NCBI GenBank assembly: GCA_020310875.1
Contig: CM035432.1
Location: 91,973,018 to 92,037,017 of the forward strand
Length of the DNA stretch: 64,000 nucleotides
DNA from: Ceratopteris richardii
Taxonomy: Eukaryota; Streptophyta; Polypodiopsida; Polypodiales; Pteridaceae
Direction: 5' to 3'
Both the position numbers and the translations under genes were made by a program. The notes beneath the pieces were generated by a model. That model made no database searches. It was given only the letters and a program-made list of their open reading frames with translations, and was not told the origin of the DNA. Below, piece by piece: positions 11,200 to 22,235 of the stretch; within the stretch, counting starts at the first letter, position 1; the number at the start of each line of letters is the position of its first letter.

Positions 11200-11540
11200 T
11201 TATAATGTAATGCATTGTTCATGTACCCAAACTTGAAGAAGTTGACTTCTCAGGTTTAGGTTAACTGCATGGTCATATATCCAATCTTGACCCAAGACAA
11301 GTGGTTTAGTAAGGTCCTCATCTTGACACACTAGCATGTTGAATCTCATTGGAACATCTTGAATGTAAATGGGAAGCTCCACCTCGCGCAACCAAGGGGT
11401 TTCCACACCTCCTAGCCCTATGAGATAGGCGTCTATGGGATTGATGTTCAATTGAAGATCTTGGCAATATGAGAGTCTGAGTGCACTATTTGCTGCACCC
11501 GAGTCAATCAACGTTCTTAAAGTCCTTACATTTTTTCCTT
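11200..11540 (-). pseudogene. Retropepsin-like aspartic protease domain
   Basis: Reads RTLIDSGAANSALRLSYC, then IGLGG, LPIYIQD and, near the end, KPLVLGQDWIYDH. The D-S-G at 11505-11497 is the catalytic triad of retropepsins, and 'VLGxDW' is the conserved second element of that fold. One such subunit dimerises to cleave polyproteins. Normally protease precedes RT and integrase; here it lies downstream of integrase on the same strand, reached through a charged segment (EEELRVREEAQAEERAH at about 11635-11585) with a stop or two. Either this gypsy family carries an additional protease-like 3' ORF, or a second element was joined here. It could also be a host-type clan AA protease fragment. Confidence 0.6.
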
Positions 11541-11639
11541 GTCCTAGACATCCATGCCAAGTTGCCTTAATTTATTTCTCCTAATGTGCTCTCTCTCCTC
11601 AGCTTGTGCTTCTTCTCTAACCCTCAACTCTTCTTCTTT

Positions 11640-13053
11640 TCACTTCTTAGTAGTGTTGAGTCTCCTTAGCATATCCCCTATAAGAGGCTCTTGATATAGC
11701 TTGACTCGACAACCACTAATATAGTTTGGCAAAATGTCACCTTCTAGAGTGGCCAATTGAACCGCACTACTAGTGGAAATTCTATTGATGATCATGGGTC
11801 CATATCCCCTTTTTTCCAATTTGCAGGCATGTTGCTTTAGTGTGTAAACCAGCACTAGGTCTCCCTTTTTCAATCCTTTATCCTTGATGTGTGCATCAAA
11901 ATAAGCCTTTTTTCTTTTCTTTGTATCACAAATGCCTACAGCTGCTCGTAGCCTTGTCTCACCTAAATGTTCTAGATCAAAGATCTTGGAGGACAATTCA
12001 TGTCCATTCCTTTCATGCTCTTGTGCTACTTTTAAAGCTAGGATTAGGAAGCCTAATGGTAGCACAATGTTTTGTCCAAAGACCATCTGAAATGGGGTAG
12101 CATTGAGTACCATTTTGTAGGCAACTCGATAAGCCCAAACAACATGATGAAGTTGTTTATCCCAATCAGATCAATTATTGTTTACCAATTTTGTCAATAC
12201 ATTACATAGGATCTTATTTGTGCTCTCGGCTTGTCCGTTACCTTGTGGATGATAGGGGGCATACTTCTTATGTATCATTAAGAATTCTTAGAGAAGGTTT
12301 TCAATAACTTCATTCAAGAAGTGCATACCTCTATCGCTTACTAACTCTATTGGTAACCCATATCTAGTGAACACATTCTCAAATAAGAACTTAGCTGTCG
12401 TTTGAGCATCATTCTTTATCATGGCTTTTACTTCTACCCACTTTGTAAGGTAATATGTGGCTACAATAATGTACTCTACATGGGAGTTTCTAGCTGGGGG
12501 GTTAATAGGACCTACAAAGTCTATGCCCCACTTCGAAAATGCAAGTCTTCCCATGATTGGTCTCAAAGGCATCTCATCTTTTCTAATCGGAAATTGTGCA
12601 TATTGGCATATATCACATCTTTTCACATAGGTATGTGAATCCATATGAAGAGTGGGCCACCAAATTCTTGAGAATAGAATGATCTTGATCACTCGATCAG
12701 GCCCGAAGTGTCCACCTGCAACACCATTGTGTGCAGTTTCTAAGACTTCAAATAGTCTGATCCATGAACGCACAATCTTAAATAACCATCCTTGGTGCTT
12801 TGGTATAGGTTTTCTCCTAATAAGGCATAGTCTTGAGCCTCTTGTTCCATGCTCCATTTTCTTGCTAGACTAGCCTCTTTGGGTAATGTTGCCGATCTCA
12901 TAAATTCTACCAATGGAGCACTCTAGTCTAGAATTAACGATACATGATAAAGAGTAGCATGCTCCACTGGGGTTCTCTCTTGAAATATTGGACAATTCTT
13001 AAGCCATTCATGTATTTCTTTGTCCATGCTAGGCCAATACACTCCTAAAAATT
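11640..13053 (-). pseudogene. Ty3/gypsy integrase, 5' side cut by LARD-like element
   Basis: Minus strand, Tat/Athila-like in sequence style. 13053-12858 is the RNase H-integrase spacer (VYWPSMDKEIHEWLKNC). 12857-12288 holds the zinc-binding HHCC region (HNGVAGGH...CDICQ) and the catalytic core with WGIDFVGP (first Asp) and LVSDRGMHF (second Asp). After a stop near 12288 the frame resumes with YHPQGNGQAESTNK, giving the catalytic Glu. 12113-11640 is the C-terminal domain (FDLEHLGETRLRAA, KKGDLVLVY). RT and RNase H are absent: the LARD-like element begins at 13054, and beyond its broken right end a different part of a gypsy is found, so a deletion removed the middle. Confidence 0.75.
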
Positions 13054-14522
13054 TGCTGGAAAACAATGTCACATCAGTCCAAAATCCATTTAGGGCAAAA
13101 ACCCTAATTTTGGTACTTTGTCATTTTTGGCACAAAAAAGGGTAAAATTTTTATGAGCCTATCTTGTAGTTCTTGACGAGAGCTTTCCAATGGTATATGA
13201 CATTCAATCATCAAATATCAGATTTGGGCGAAACCCCTAACCCTATTTTTTTGCTAATTTTGGGTTTTGACCTCAAACGATAGCTCTTGGCATGAGGATC
13301 ATGAAAATGTTCTCAGATCATTCATCAACTAGTCAGAAGTTTGAAAAAGAAGGTCAAGAAGTTATTTTTAAAGTTAGCTAAAAGCAACTTTAAAAATAAA
13401 GCAAACTCACTTAAAATAAAGCAAAAGCAATTCGAAACGTGATGTGATTAAAATAAAGCGCTTTTTTGTGACTTTTTTGCATGGAGCTTTAAAAACTATA
13501 TAAGAGAGTCTTGGGTCACTTTGTTTGACATCACACACCAATTGGCAAAGCCAATTTTTGGTCCCTCATTAGAGGTGGTGCTCTAGCACACATGGGGTAG
13601 CCATAGTGCACTCTAGGAGCATGTTGAGGAGCAGCTATGGAGTTCTTCTTGGAGAAGAGTGTCCTCACACTCTTGCTGATAAAGAGGACTTGCCCATCAG
13701 TAGCTTGGTGGTGTAGATCAGCCATCTACATAATGTATTTGAAGATTGTCTTCGACATGAAGATTTCGGTGTACTTCAAAGACATTGGATGGAGGTTAAT
13801 GTAAGATTTGCATCTTATGTTAAGAATTCAGGTACATATTCTCTTTATGCACATAGGTACTACTTGAAGTGTATGGAAGTGGCATCCATATCAGGAGGAG
13901 TCCTCTTCGGTATATCTAAAGGAGAATCAGTACATGCATGCTACATGCATTTGGATGAGGTGTTAGAGAAGGTGGTTCACATGAGTATGAGGATTTTTGA
14001 CAGCAAACTTGTTACCATTCTTTGCTACTTTTGTATGTATGTGATCTTTCACACACGTATCTGACTTAGGGTCTTCCATAGCTTTTCAGACGAGGGTTTG
14101 CTGATTCTCAGTTTTAGACTGATCCTTCCTCTTTCTGTCACACATATTCACTCTTCTACAACCTATTAGGTCACACATCTCATATATATTCAGATTTATG
14201 TCCATACATCTAAATATGTTTGTTTAGATTTGTACATTCACTCATCCATCTATTTCTGTTCACATAGAGTGGTTGAGATTTTTGCTCCCACATTGTAAAT
14301 TGGCATTTGTATATATGATAGTGTGAGTAAGCAGTGGCTTATGTAACATTTTACTCATGTTGTCTGATCTTTCTCTATCTTTGTTTCATCATTTGTATGA
14401 TTAAATATGGTATGTTCATCTTTTGTTAATATTGGAAGATTGCTGAAAACTGTGTTGTAGATCCTGAACCTATGGAACCATGGACCTGTGATATTAGTTA
14501 TGGGCCTACTAAATTTCCAACA
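13054..14522 (+). repeat. Left LTR of LARD-like element (1469 bp)
   Basis: Starts TGCTGGAAAACAATG (the right copy has TGTTGG) and ends TTTCCAACA directly before the primer site. A TATA box (CTATATAAGAG) lies at about 13496-13506, so transcription should start near 13530. A run rich in 'AAATAAAGCAAA' occupies 13378-13470. Confidence 0.85.
13496..13506 (+). promoter_or_regulatory. TATA box in LARD-like LTR
   Basis: CTATATAAGAG, kept as CATATAAGAG at about 17827 in the right LTR. Its conservation across two diverged LTRs supports a promoter role. Confidence 0.6.
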
Positions 14523-14524
14523 TT

Positions 14525-14536
14525 TGGTATCAGAGT
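14525..14536 (+). other. Primer binding site of LARD-like element
   Basis: TGGTATCAGAGT, two bases after the LTR end; 11 of 12 bases match the initiator Met-tRNA site used by plant copia elements. A second partial copy, GATATCAGAGC, follows at about 14548. Confidence 0.8.
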
Positions 14537-17374
14537 TTTAGGGTTTTGATATCAGAGCATTCAGGCTCTCAGATTCCCAGGTTTTCAGACTTCCAAGTTT
14601 ACAACACATGATTTAAGAGCGTCTTCTAACATTTCACATTTGACATACACACTTAGTCTAGATGAGTAGAGATTTGAGAATTAGACAATTCAATCACATG
14701 TTTATTCATCAGTGTGGAGTATGAAGTTGATGATCTATTAGCAATCGAATACTTTCATAAGAGTATGAGAATACTTTATAGAAGTATTGTTTGAAGACCA
14801 AGACTTGATGACCAGAAGGCTACTTCAAATTCAAGGAAAAATAATGGTTTGGAGAAGATGAAGGAATCAGATCAACATCAAATTGCAGGTATCAGTTTCT
14901 ACTATCAAATTATCATTTGCAGGTTATGTATTATAAGATAAAGGATTCGAGAAGTGCTTTTATACACTTTCATTATTTTGAAAGTAAAAGCATTAGATAC
15001 ATCAAAATAGTTTTTGATAGATATCTTTCATGGAAAGAAAGCTCATCTAAGAAGACAAATGTGAAGAGCATCAGTTTTGTTTTCAACCGATCTTGTGTTG
15101 TAAGTTGGTTGGAAGTTTTTGCTCACATTTTATATCTAGAGAGGTAACTAGAGAGGTAACTAGAGAGGTAACTAGAGAGGTAACTAGAGAGGTAACTAGA
15201 GAGGTAATTCAGCATTCAGCCAACTCAAGGAAAAGGTTGGTGAATTCAGTCATATCAGTCACATTTGAAGCAGAGTTTTTATTCAGAGATATGAGGAGAT
15301 GATAAAACATAAATCTATGTTCACTTCCACTTGTATACCATGTTTGTCTTATCTCTTACTCTTAGCACTAGAGGAAGAGAAATAGTTCATTTGAAGAAGT
15401 TAAGAGTGTCTGCTACTTCAAGATGAAGAGAACAAAAGGTATGGAAGAGAAGTTCGAAAATGTTGACATCATCAGGTGGAAGAAAGATGCAGAAGAAGAA
15501 AGTCCATCATTTCCAAAAGAAAAGTAAGAATTCCTTTTCTCATATGTTTTCCATATACTTTTCCTATTTTATCATCTACACCCAAAGACAAGTCTACGAG
15601 GACATCTTGTGAAGAAGATAGTTTAAAGAAGAAGCAGTTTCTTGTTTTGCATCATACTTGGTCATGATTTAGTAGATTTGACAAAGAATTGCATTGAGAG
15701 AAAGAAAAGCAGCAGATTTTGAAGATAGCTTGTATATTTTGACTCATATGTATGAGTTATATATAAGTTGAAGATTTTAAGCAGGTAGCTATATATTCCC
15801 TCGAAGAATTCTTGGAGTGTCAATATAGAGCTACTTGGTATATGACAAGTTGCAAAGAAGTATATTTCTTCTTTATCTAAATCTTGAGGTCAAAGAGTTT
15901 TTTGTAGCAGATGTTGAAGACTTGGGTTGAGGTTTTGTGTTTGGAAAAGTTACCTCATATTTGGTATTTTCAAGAAAATTTAGAAAAATTTAGATTTTTT
16001 GATGTACTAGTCAGTTGGAGAATCTACTTTCTATGATTGTCTAGACTTTTGGATACATGCTTGTATTCAAAAAGGTGTTCCATTAAATCCTGTCACTTGA
16101 TTGAGAAGTGGAATTCACCAAAATAAAATTAAGCAGGTACTATCACATTTCACCCGGGTAGAATATGAAAAGATGAAGTATCAACTTGCAGCTTTTGGAG
16201 TTTTCAAGGTGAGAGTATGTCCACTTATGTTTCAAGTAGGAGTTGCAGATTCTTGGGAAGGATTTGGTTATAGACAAGTTTTTACAACTTTATGTGAGAA
16301 GCATGGACACTTGGAGACATTCAAGTAGCAAATCAAACATTCAGTCATGAATGTTTGATGAGAGAAGGTTCTATACAGGTATTTTGTTGGAGAGATCTTG
16401 ATAGATCTAGATAGATCTTGGATGATCTTGAATGATCTTGAAGATCTTGAGTATTTATGAGTCAGTTGTCTATCCTTTGTTTGTGAAGATTCTTAGCATT
16501 GGAGGAAGTAAGTCAAAGATTCAGATTCTTTCAGATTTGTGTTGCAGAGAAATAGAAGAAGATACTTGTTGATAAGACTTATTTTCAGTCATATGTGAAA
16601 GAATGCAGATCCATACTTAAAGGTATTCCTATATTTCCTTTGTTAGTTTCTCTTTATGTTCCAGTTTTGAAAGAAGAAGGAAGAAGGAGAATGTCTGGAG
16701 AAAGTTCGTATTAGGTGTTCCTGTTCAGGAGAAAGTTCTAGAATTCTATTGAAGAGAGATTTGATATTTCAGATAGGTATGTTTCAGAAGTGCACACATA
16801 TACGTTTATACCAGACTCTGAAGGAAAGAGGTATGAAAGACTTACAGATTGAACAAGGATGAAGACAAGATGACATCATAGATATGAAATTTTGATGAGA
16901 CTCATGAGTTGAGTTGAGTCAAGTTGAGTACAGTCAGAGATGAACCAACTAGTGTTCATAATACACTAAGTTGTGAGTTGTCAGTCACAAGTCCCAGGAT
17001 GGATTGAGTTTCTGATTTTGTTTAGTGTATCTACCTGACACATCATAAGTACGCTGAGAAACTTTTGTAAGGTAAATGCAAATATGTGGATCCTAGTGTA
17101 TGTTTACAGGTTTGAGAAGATAGGAGATAGCAGGTTCAGAGATAGTTCATGCTATATATGTTCTCAACCAGTGACTGCTTGATGTGTACACTATTGGATA
17201 TCTAGTTTGCATATTTTCTTAGGTATTATGGTTCATATTCAACAAATTCAGTTTTGAAGGACTTTTGAAGAAAAAGTTTGAAGGTCAATTCGAGAGGACA
17301 AGTTTATAGCTTATGATAGTTTGCAGATGAATGAAGTTACATATCCAGTTCAGTTTGTACCAATATGACATTTC
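14537..17374 (+). other. Interior of LARD-like element, no proteins
   Basis: About 2.8 kb without recognisable domains; the longest open frames are about 75 codons and have no motif. It is AT-rich and contains many purine-rich 'GAAGA' runs, a 12-bp minisatellite at 15136 and a GATCTTGA-rich patch at 16385-16450. Such sequence may serve RNA packaging or simply fill the genome. Confidence 0.65.
15136..15207. repeat. Minisatellite, 6 x 12 bp
   Basis: Six perfect tandem copies of CTAGAGAGGTAA. Perfect copies inside an element with diverged LTRs suggest expansion after insertion or recent homogenisation. Confidence 0.95.
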
Positions 17375-17383
17375 AGGGGGGGT
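17375..17383 (+). other. Polypurine tract of LARD-like element
   Basis: AGGGGGGGT-like purine run directly before the TGTTGG of the right LTR; primes plus-strand DNA synthesis. Confidence 0.75.
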
Positions 17384-18232
17384 TGTTGGAAAACAATGTC
17401 ACATCAGTCCAGAATCCATTTAGGGCAAAAACCCTAATTTCGATACTTAGTCATTTTTGGCACAAAAATGGGTAAAATTTTTATGAACCTATCTTGTAGA
17501 GCTTGAAGAGAGCTTTCCAATGGTATATGACAATCAACCATCAAATATCACATTTTGGAGAAAACCCTAATCCTAATTTTCTACTAATTTAGGGTTTTGA
17601 CCTCAAATGATAGCTCTCGGCATGAGGATCATAAAATTTTTATCAGATCATTCATCAGGTAGTTAGAAGTGTGAAAAAGCAGTTCAAGAAGTTATTTTTA
17701 AAGTTAGCTAAATACAACTTTAAAAATAAAGCAAACTCACTTAAAATAAAGCAAAAGTAACTTGAAAAGTGATGTGATTAAAATAAAGCGCTTTTTGTGA
17801 GTTTTTCACATGGAGCTTTAAAACCCATATAAGAGAGTCTTGGGTCACTTTGTTTGACATCACAAACCAATTGGAAATGTCAGTTTTTGGTCCCTCATTA
17901 GAGGTGGTGCTCTAGCACACATGGGGCAGCCATGGTGCACTCTAGGAGCATGTTGAGGAGCAGCTATGGAGTTCTTCTTGGAGAAGAGTGTGCTCACACC
18001 CTTGCTTATGGACAGGACTTGCCCATCAACAGCTTGGTGGTGTGGAAGAGCCATCTACATAATGTATTTGAAGATTGTCTTCTACATGAAGATTTTGGTG
18101 TACTTCAAAGACATTGGATGGAGGTTAATGTAAGATTTGCATCTTATGTTAAGAATTCAGATACATATTCTCTTTATGCACACAGGTACTACTTGAAGTG
18201 TATGGAAGTGGCATCCATATCAGGAGGCATCC
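17384..18232 (+). repeat. Right LTR of LARD-like element, truncated
   Basis: Aligns with the left LTR from its first base to about 'ATCAGGAGG' at 18227. After that the left copy continues for about 620 bp, whereas here the sequence switches to a gypsy gag start on the minus strand. The break marks a deletion joining two elements. Confidence 0.85.
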
Positions 18233-19056
18233 TATGATTAACTTGTCGTAGCAATCTTTTCATCTCTTGGACATGTTCGATCAAGTCCTTTATGGTAGAT
18301 TGAATCCCCTTGCATAGGGGATCCATGGTGCCTAGTCTTCATGAAGATAATCTTGCCAAAATGTCAGGGGAACACTAGATTGTGCCCTCTGACTATAGTA
18401 GACAAGATTTCAAAATTACACTTCTGATTACAAGATCAACACCCACAAAGGGGAAACGATACAAGAATACGTGACTGATACAAGATGTCCCACAACCCCG
18501 GACTGATAGGTATGAATAATTGGACTAGAGATGATACAGGAGATCCCACAACCCGGGATTGTAAGTATAGAACAAGATATCTGGATTACAAGAATTCCCT
18601 TCTGGGAGATGAACTAGATACAAGAAATGACTCAACAAGATCTCGTACTACGAGATTGCAATAGGACAAGAAAGGATCTCCACAGTACAAGACTAGACAA
18701 GACTAGAGCAAGGAATAAGACTAGAACTTGAACTGGAAGTTGAAAGTACTGATTTGGTGATCAGAACTCCTTGAGCTCCCAAGATTGGCATCTAGATGAC
18801 TGATTATGAATATGGCCAACCCCTCCTTTTATAGGTTTTCAAGGGCGGTTACGATTTGATGATGTCATCGAGGATATTATCAATTGGAAACAAGACCTCC
18901 GGGTGTCATAATTCAGCAAATAGGTAGTCGATCTTGGGGTTTTGGCACATTCCGGAGGCAACGGTAGCATTAGTTTCTCCAAAATCCTAATCAAGCATGA
19001 GATATAGGAAATTTAAATGCAATCTAAGGTTTAAGATGGTTTTCTTTGTGTCCATG
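18233..19056 (-). mobile_element. Gypsy 5' LTR with start of gag
   Basis: Minus strand. The LTR probably starts near 19056, where the K integrase frame stops making sense, and ends in CCCCTGACA at 18362. A TATA box (CTATAAAAGG) is at 18835-18826. After a short leader, an ATG at 18326 opens a frame, MDPLCKGIQSTIKDLIEHVQ, that looks like a helical Gag N-terminus and is cut after about 33 codons by the broken LARD LTR. No standard primer site is clear after the LTR (TTTTGGCAAGATT). It may be the 5' end of the same gypsy as 11640-13053. LTR limits are approximate. Confidence 0.45.
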
Positions 19057-20034
19057 ACATCATCGAGCTTCCTTTGGGTCCATAGTAACCTGACTATGAA
19101 GTCCATGGATATATTATTCCAATTATGATCTGGAACCTGTAAAGGATGTAAAAAAACTGGTGTCTTTACCCTTTTTGCTTTGTTGACGTTACACATAAAG
19201 CATTATGGAACATAAGTGTGGACATCCCTGGCTAATCTAGACCACCACAATGTTCTTCTAACAAGTTGTATTGTCTTGCCAACACGTGAATGTCCTGCAC
19301 AAGGAACATCATGGTTATCATGCATGACTTTTTTTCTCAAATCCTGGGAATCTAGTACACAAACCTTTCCTTTCTGTTTAACTATTCCATTCTCCTATGA
19401 GAAATTGGAATATGCAATGGACTTGTTTGCTCTGCTAGGGGAAGAAATAGTTGAAACTATCCCATCTCCTATAATAGAGTCATCAATGATGGCTCTAATA
19501 AACTGTAACAAATGTGGATCTTCCACCTGTGCTTCCTTTATCTCTTGAAGCAATGAGCTTTCTAGAACTATAAAGCTCATTTGATACATTATTTGTCATA
19601 ATGCATCAGCAAGTATATTCTCTTTGCCTCTTCTATAGAGGATTTCCATGTGAAACTCCTGCATGAGCTCAGCTCAACGAGCTTATCTACCTCGAAGATA
19701 TGGATGACTACAAAAATACTTAAGTGTATGATGATCTGTGTATACCTTAAAGTGTTCACCATAAAGATAGTCTCCAGACTTTAAGCACATGCACCACTGC
19801 ATAAAACTCTTGTTCATGCATTGGCTAGTTGCACTCTGCACTTGTCAATTTCTTGCTTTCAAGAGCTATGGGCTTGCAATCTTGGCTCAAAACTACCCCT
19901 ATGGCTATGCCACTAGCATCTATCTCTAACTCAAAGGGTTTTTGTGGATCTACCACTTTGAGTATAGGAGTCTCTGAAACAACTTGTTTCAAAGTATCAA
20001 AACTATCTTGCTGCTCTTGCTTCCATGCAAATGG
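19040..20034 (-). pseudogene. Gypsy K RNase H and integrase start
   Basis: Continues the RT at 25020-25900 on the minus strand, split by copia B. Reads FAWKQEQQDSFDTLKQ and FELEIDASGIAIGVVLSQ (the RNase H catalytic Asp in 'DASG') at about 20034-19840, then an RNase H-integrase spacer (VEDPHLLQFIRAI, 19589-19395) and an integrase start (VPDHNWNNISMDFIV, 19196-18987) with 'MDF' where the first catalytic Asp belongs. Stops occur in between. The integrase is cut off at about 19056 by the LTR of another gypsy. Confidence 0.75.
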
Positions 20035-20264
20035 TGTTGGAGTTAGACATCTACGGAAGCACGCGAACAGCACAAGGAAGAAGAAGAAGCTTCGAGCACA
20101 ACACACAATACTGAATGTATTACTAGAGAATGTACAAACATAAGTAGCCCATTAGGGCGATAGGCGTATATACAAGCCGGGGGGAAAAAACCTCCTAAAG
20201 AGGGAAAAAGGTGCCTTGGCGGTCCTAGAGTGTTCACACACATCACTACCTAAATATATCAACA
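20035..20264 (-). repeat. 3' LTR of copia B
   Basis: Same ends as the 5' LTR; 230 bp. Confidence 0.92.
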
Positions 20265-20266
20265 AA

Positions 20267-20280
20267 TCCCCCCTGGGAGT
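20267..20280 (-). other. Polypurine tract of copia B
   Basis: Minus strand CTCCCAGGGGGGAT runs up to the 3' LTR; the G-run is the likely plus-strand primer. Confidence 0.8.
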
Positions 20281-20564
20281 GATGCGATGAACAAGTAGCT
20301 CGCACTTATGTATAAGGAAGTGCGAAGCTATGTGGAAATCACTCCACGAAAGGAAGTAAGCCCAAAGCTTTGTGGAAGGCTTCAAACTTCTCCCTAGTCA
20401 GAGCCTTTGTGAAAAGGTCTGCAATGTTCTCCTACGTGGGCACATATGCCAAGCTTATCTCTCGAGTAGAGAACCTCTCCATGACATAATGATAATGCAT
20501 CTCAATGTTCTTAAAGCGAGCATGGAACACAGGGTTCCTCTGAGCCACACACACGCAACAATAG

Positions 20565-20918
20565 CTATGAAACTGCCCTATACTCAGCCTCACAACTGGA
20601 AGTGGCCACAATAGGCTGCTTCTTGCTCAACCAAGATATACATGAGCTACCAAGCATGAAGCAAAAGCCACTAGTGGACACACGAGTGTCATAGCAACCA
20701 GCCCAATCAGAGTAAAAAAAAGCATGCAAATCTGGCGGTAGTGATCCCCCCTTGGGATAAAATGACCGAAGTAGCCGAGTACCACTCAAGTAGTGAAAGA
20801 TGCGCTTAACCGCCTGCTAATGCTTGACTCCTGGGCAATGCATAAACTTTCTTATCTGTGAGACAGCAAACTGAATATCTGGCCGAGTAATGCATAAGTA
20901 AATCAAGCATCCAACAGC
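20565..20918 (-). pseudogene. Copia B RNase H
   Basis: Continues the RT frame after a stop: VGCLIYLCITRPDIQFAV, then 20789-20565 LHAFFYSDWAGCYDTRVS and WLSKKQPIVATSSCEAEYRAVS, the catalytic Asp and Glu of copia RNase H. The C-terminal part down to about 20340 is broken. Confidence 0.75.
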
Positions 20919-22171
20919 CTACTGATAGAGAACAGCATCAAATGCATCTCCAGCATCATGAAGACTCAATCGTAAACCTGTCTCCATAGGAGTGGCAATA
21001 GGCTTACAGTCTTCAAGGCGAAAATGCTGCAATAATGTGTCAATATATTTTGATTGACACAAAGCCATTCCACCATCAACTTGCAAAAACTGAATGCCCA
21101 AATAGTGATGCAAATGCCCCAAATTAGACATCTCAAATGAGGCATGCAAATCAGCCTTAAAATCAGCAATATGCTTCTCAATAGGACCAGTGAGCAGCAT
21201 GCTGTCAACATAGACAACAATGATCAAAAGCACATCATTAGCACGCTTAGCATATAAGGTGCTTTCAGTTGGACTGTTCTCAAAACCATGTGCAATAAGA
21301 TAGGCATGTATCTTCTCATACCAAGCACGTGGTGCCTGCTTTAAACCATATAATGCCTTCTTTAACTTGCACACCTGGTTTTCATGCCCTTTCTGCACAA
21401 AGCCACGGGGCTGAAAAACATATACTTCTTCATGCAAGTCACCATTTAGAAATGTTGTTTTAATGTCCAACTGATGTACATTCCAACCATGATGGGCTGC
21501 AAGTGCACAAATGCTCCGAACAGTAGTTATACGACATGTAGGTGCAAAGGTATCATCAAAATCAATGCCTCTTTCCTGCGCATAACCCTTTGCAACAAGC
21601 CTAGCCTTATACCTGTCAACTGTACCATCAGGTTTACGCTTCAGCTTGTATACCCACTTAGTGCCAATGGCCTTCTTGCCAGGAGGCAAGTCACATAAAG
21701 ACCAAGTACCATCCTTCATTATTGCATCATATTCAGATTGCATAGCAGCCATCCAATTTTCTGAATTTTGTGCTTCATCAAACGAAACAGGCTCATTCTC
21801 ATCACAGAGACTAGATGAGCCATAGCATAGCAATCTGATGCAAAAGAGGCACTATGAGAGCCTGATCGAGTACGATATGATAGAGGTTCATCTAATTTAC
21901 TGTCACGTAAGGTCTGCACCAACCATTTTGGCATAGTTCTTGCCTGCTCAATAGCAGCTCTCTCATCAATAAGTGCATCATGTATATCTGCATCAGAAAT
22001 GGAATTATTTGCATCATCACATGAAACTTGCAAAGGCTGAGAAGTTGCCTCTTTGGGACCAGCACTAGACTTTCCACGTGTAAAAAGAGGCAGCAAAGTA
22101 TCATACATGTCTTTGGAGCTAACAGATGTCTCCTTAGTACATGAAAGCAATGGCTGAATAGCATCTTCCAC
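20919..22171 (-). pseudogene. Copia B reverse transcriptase with YVDS
   Basis: 22171-21719 is the linker; 21833-20919 is a 304-codon open RT: AIGTKWVYKLKRKPDGTVDR, VRSICALAAHHGWNVHQLDIKT and FLNGDLHEEVYVFQP are standard. At the active site it reads VVYVDSMLLTG, i.e. Y-V-D-S instead of Y-V-D-D, so one of two metal-binding aspartates is gone and polymerase activity should be lost. The rest (LGHLHHYLGIQFLQ, SKYIDTLLQHF) is normal. A stop at about 20918 separates it from RNase H. Confidence 0.85.
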
Positions 22172-22235
22172 AAAAACATCACGGCTAACCAGAATGCGTT
22201 TAGTCTGTGGATGATACAGACGATAGCCTTTACTT

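Larger units (their letters stand above)
13054..18232 (+). mobile_element. Non-coding LTR element (LARD-like)
   Basis: Left LTR 13054-14522, primer site 14525, interior of about 2.86 kb, polypurine tract at 17375-17383, right LTR from 17384, broken off at about 18232 after about 845 bp. The interior has no Gag, protease, RT or integrase motif in any frame. This is the build of a large retrotransposon derivative: all signals needed in cis, no proteins. Left and right LTRs differ at very roughly 7-8 percent of positions by eye, so the insertion is not recent. It sits in a gypsy integrase region, with transcription opposite to that of the host element. Because the right LTR is truncated, the target duplication cannot be checked. 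Confidence 0.8.

Noticed and set aside
13531..14064. Open frames inside the LARD-like LTR (and 17860-18237)
   Set aside because: They are in LTR sequence, differ between the two LTR copies, and have no motif.
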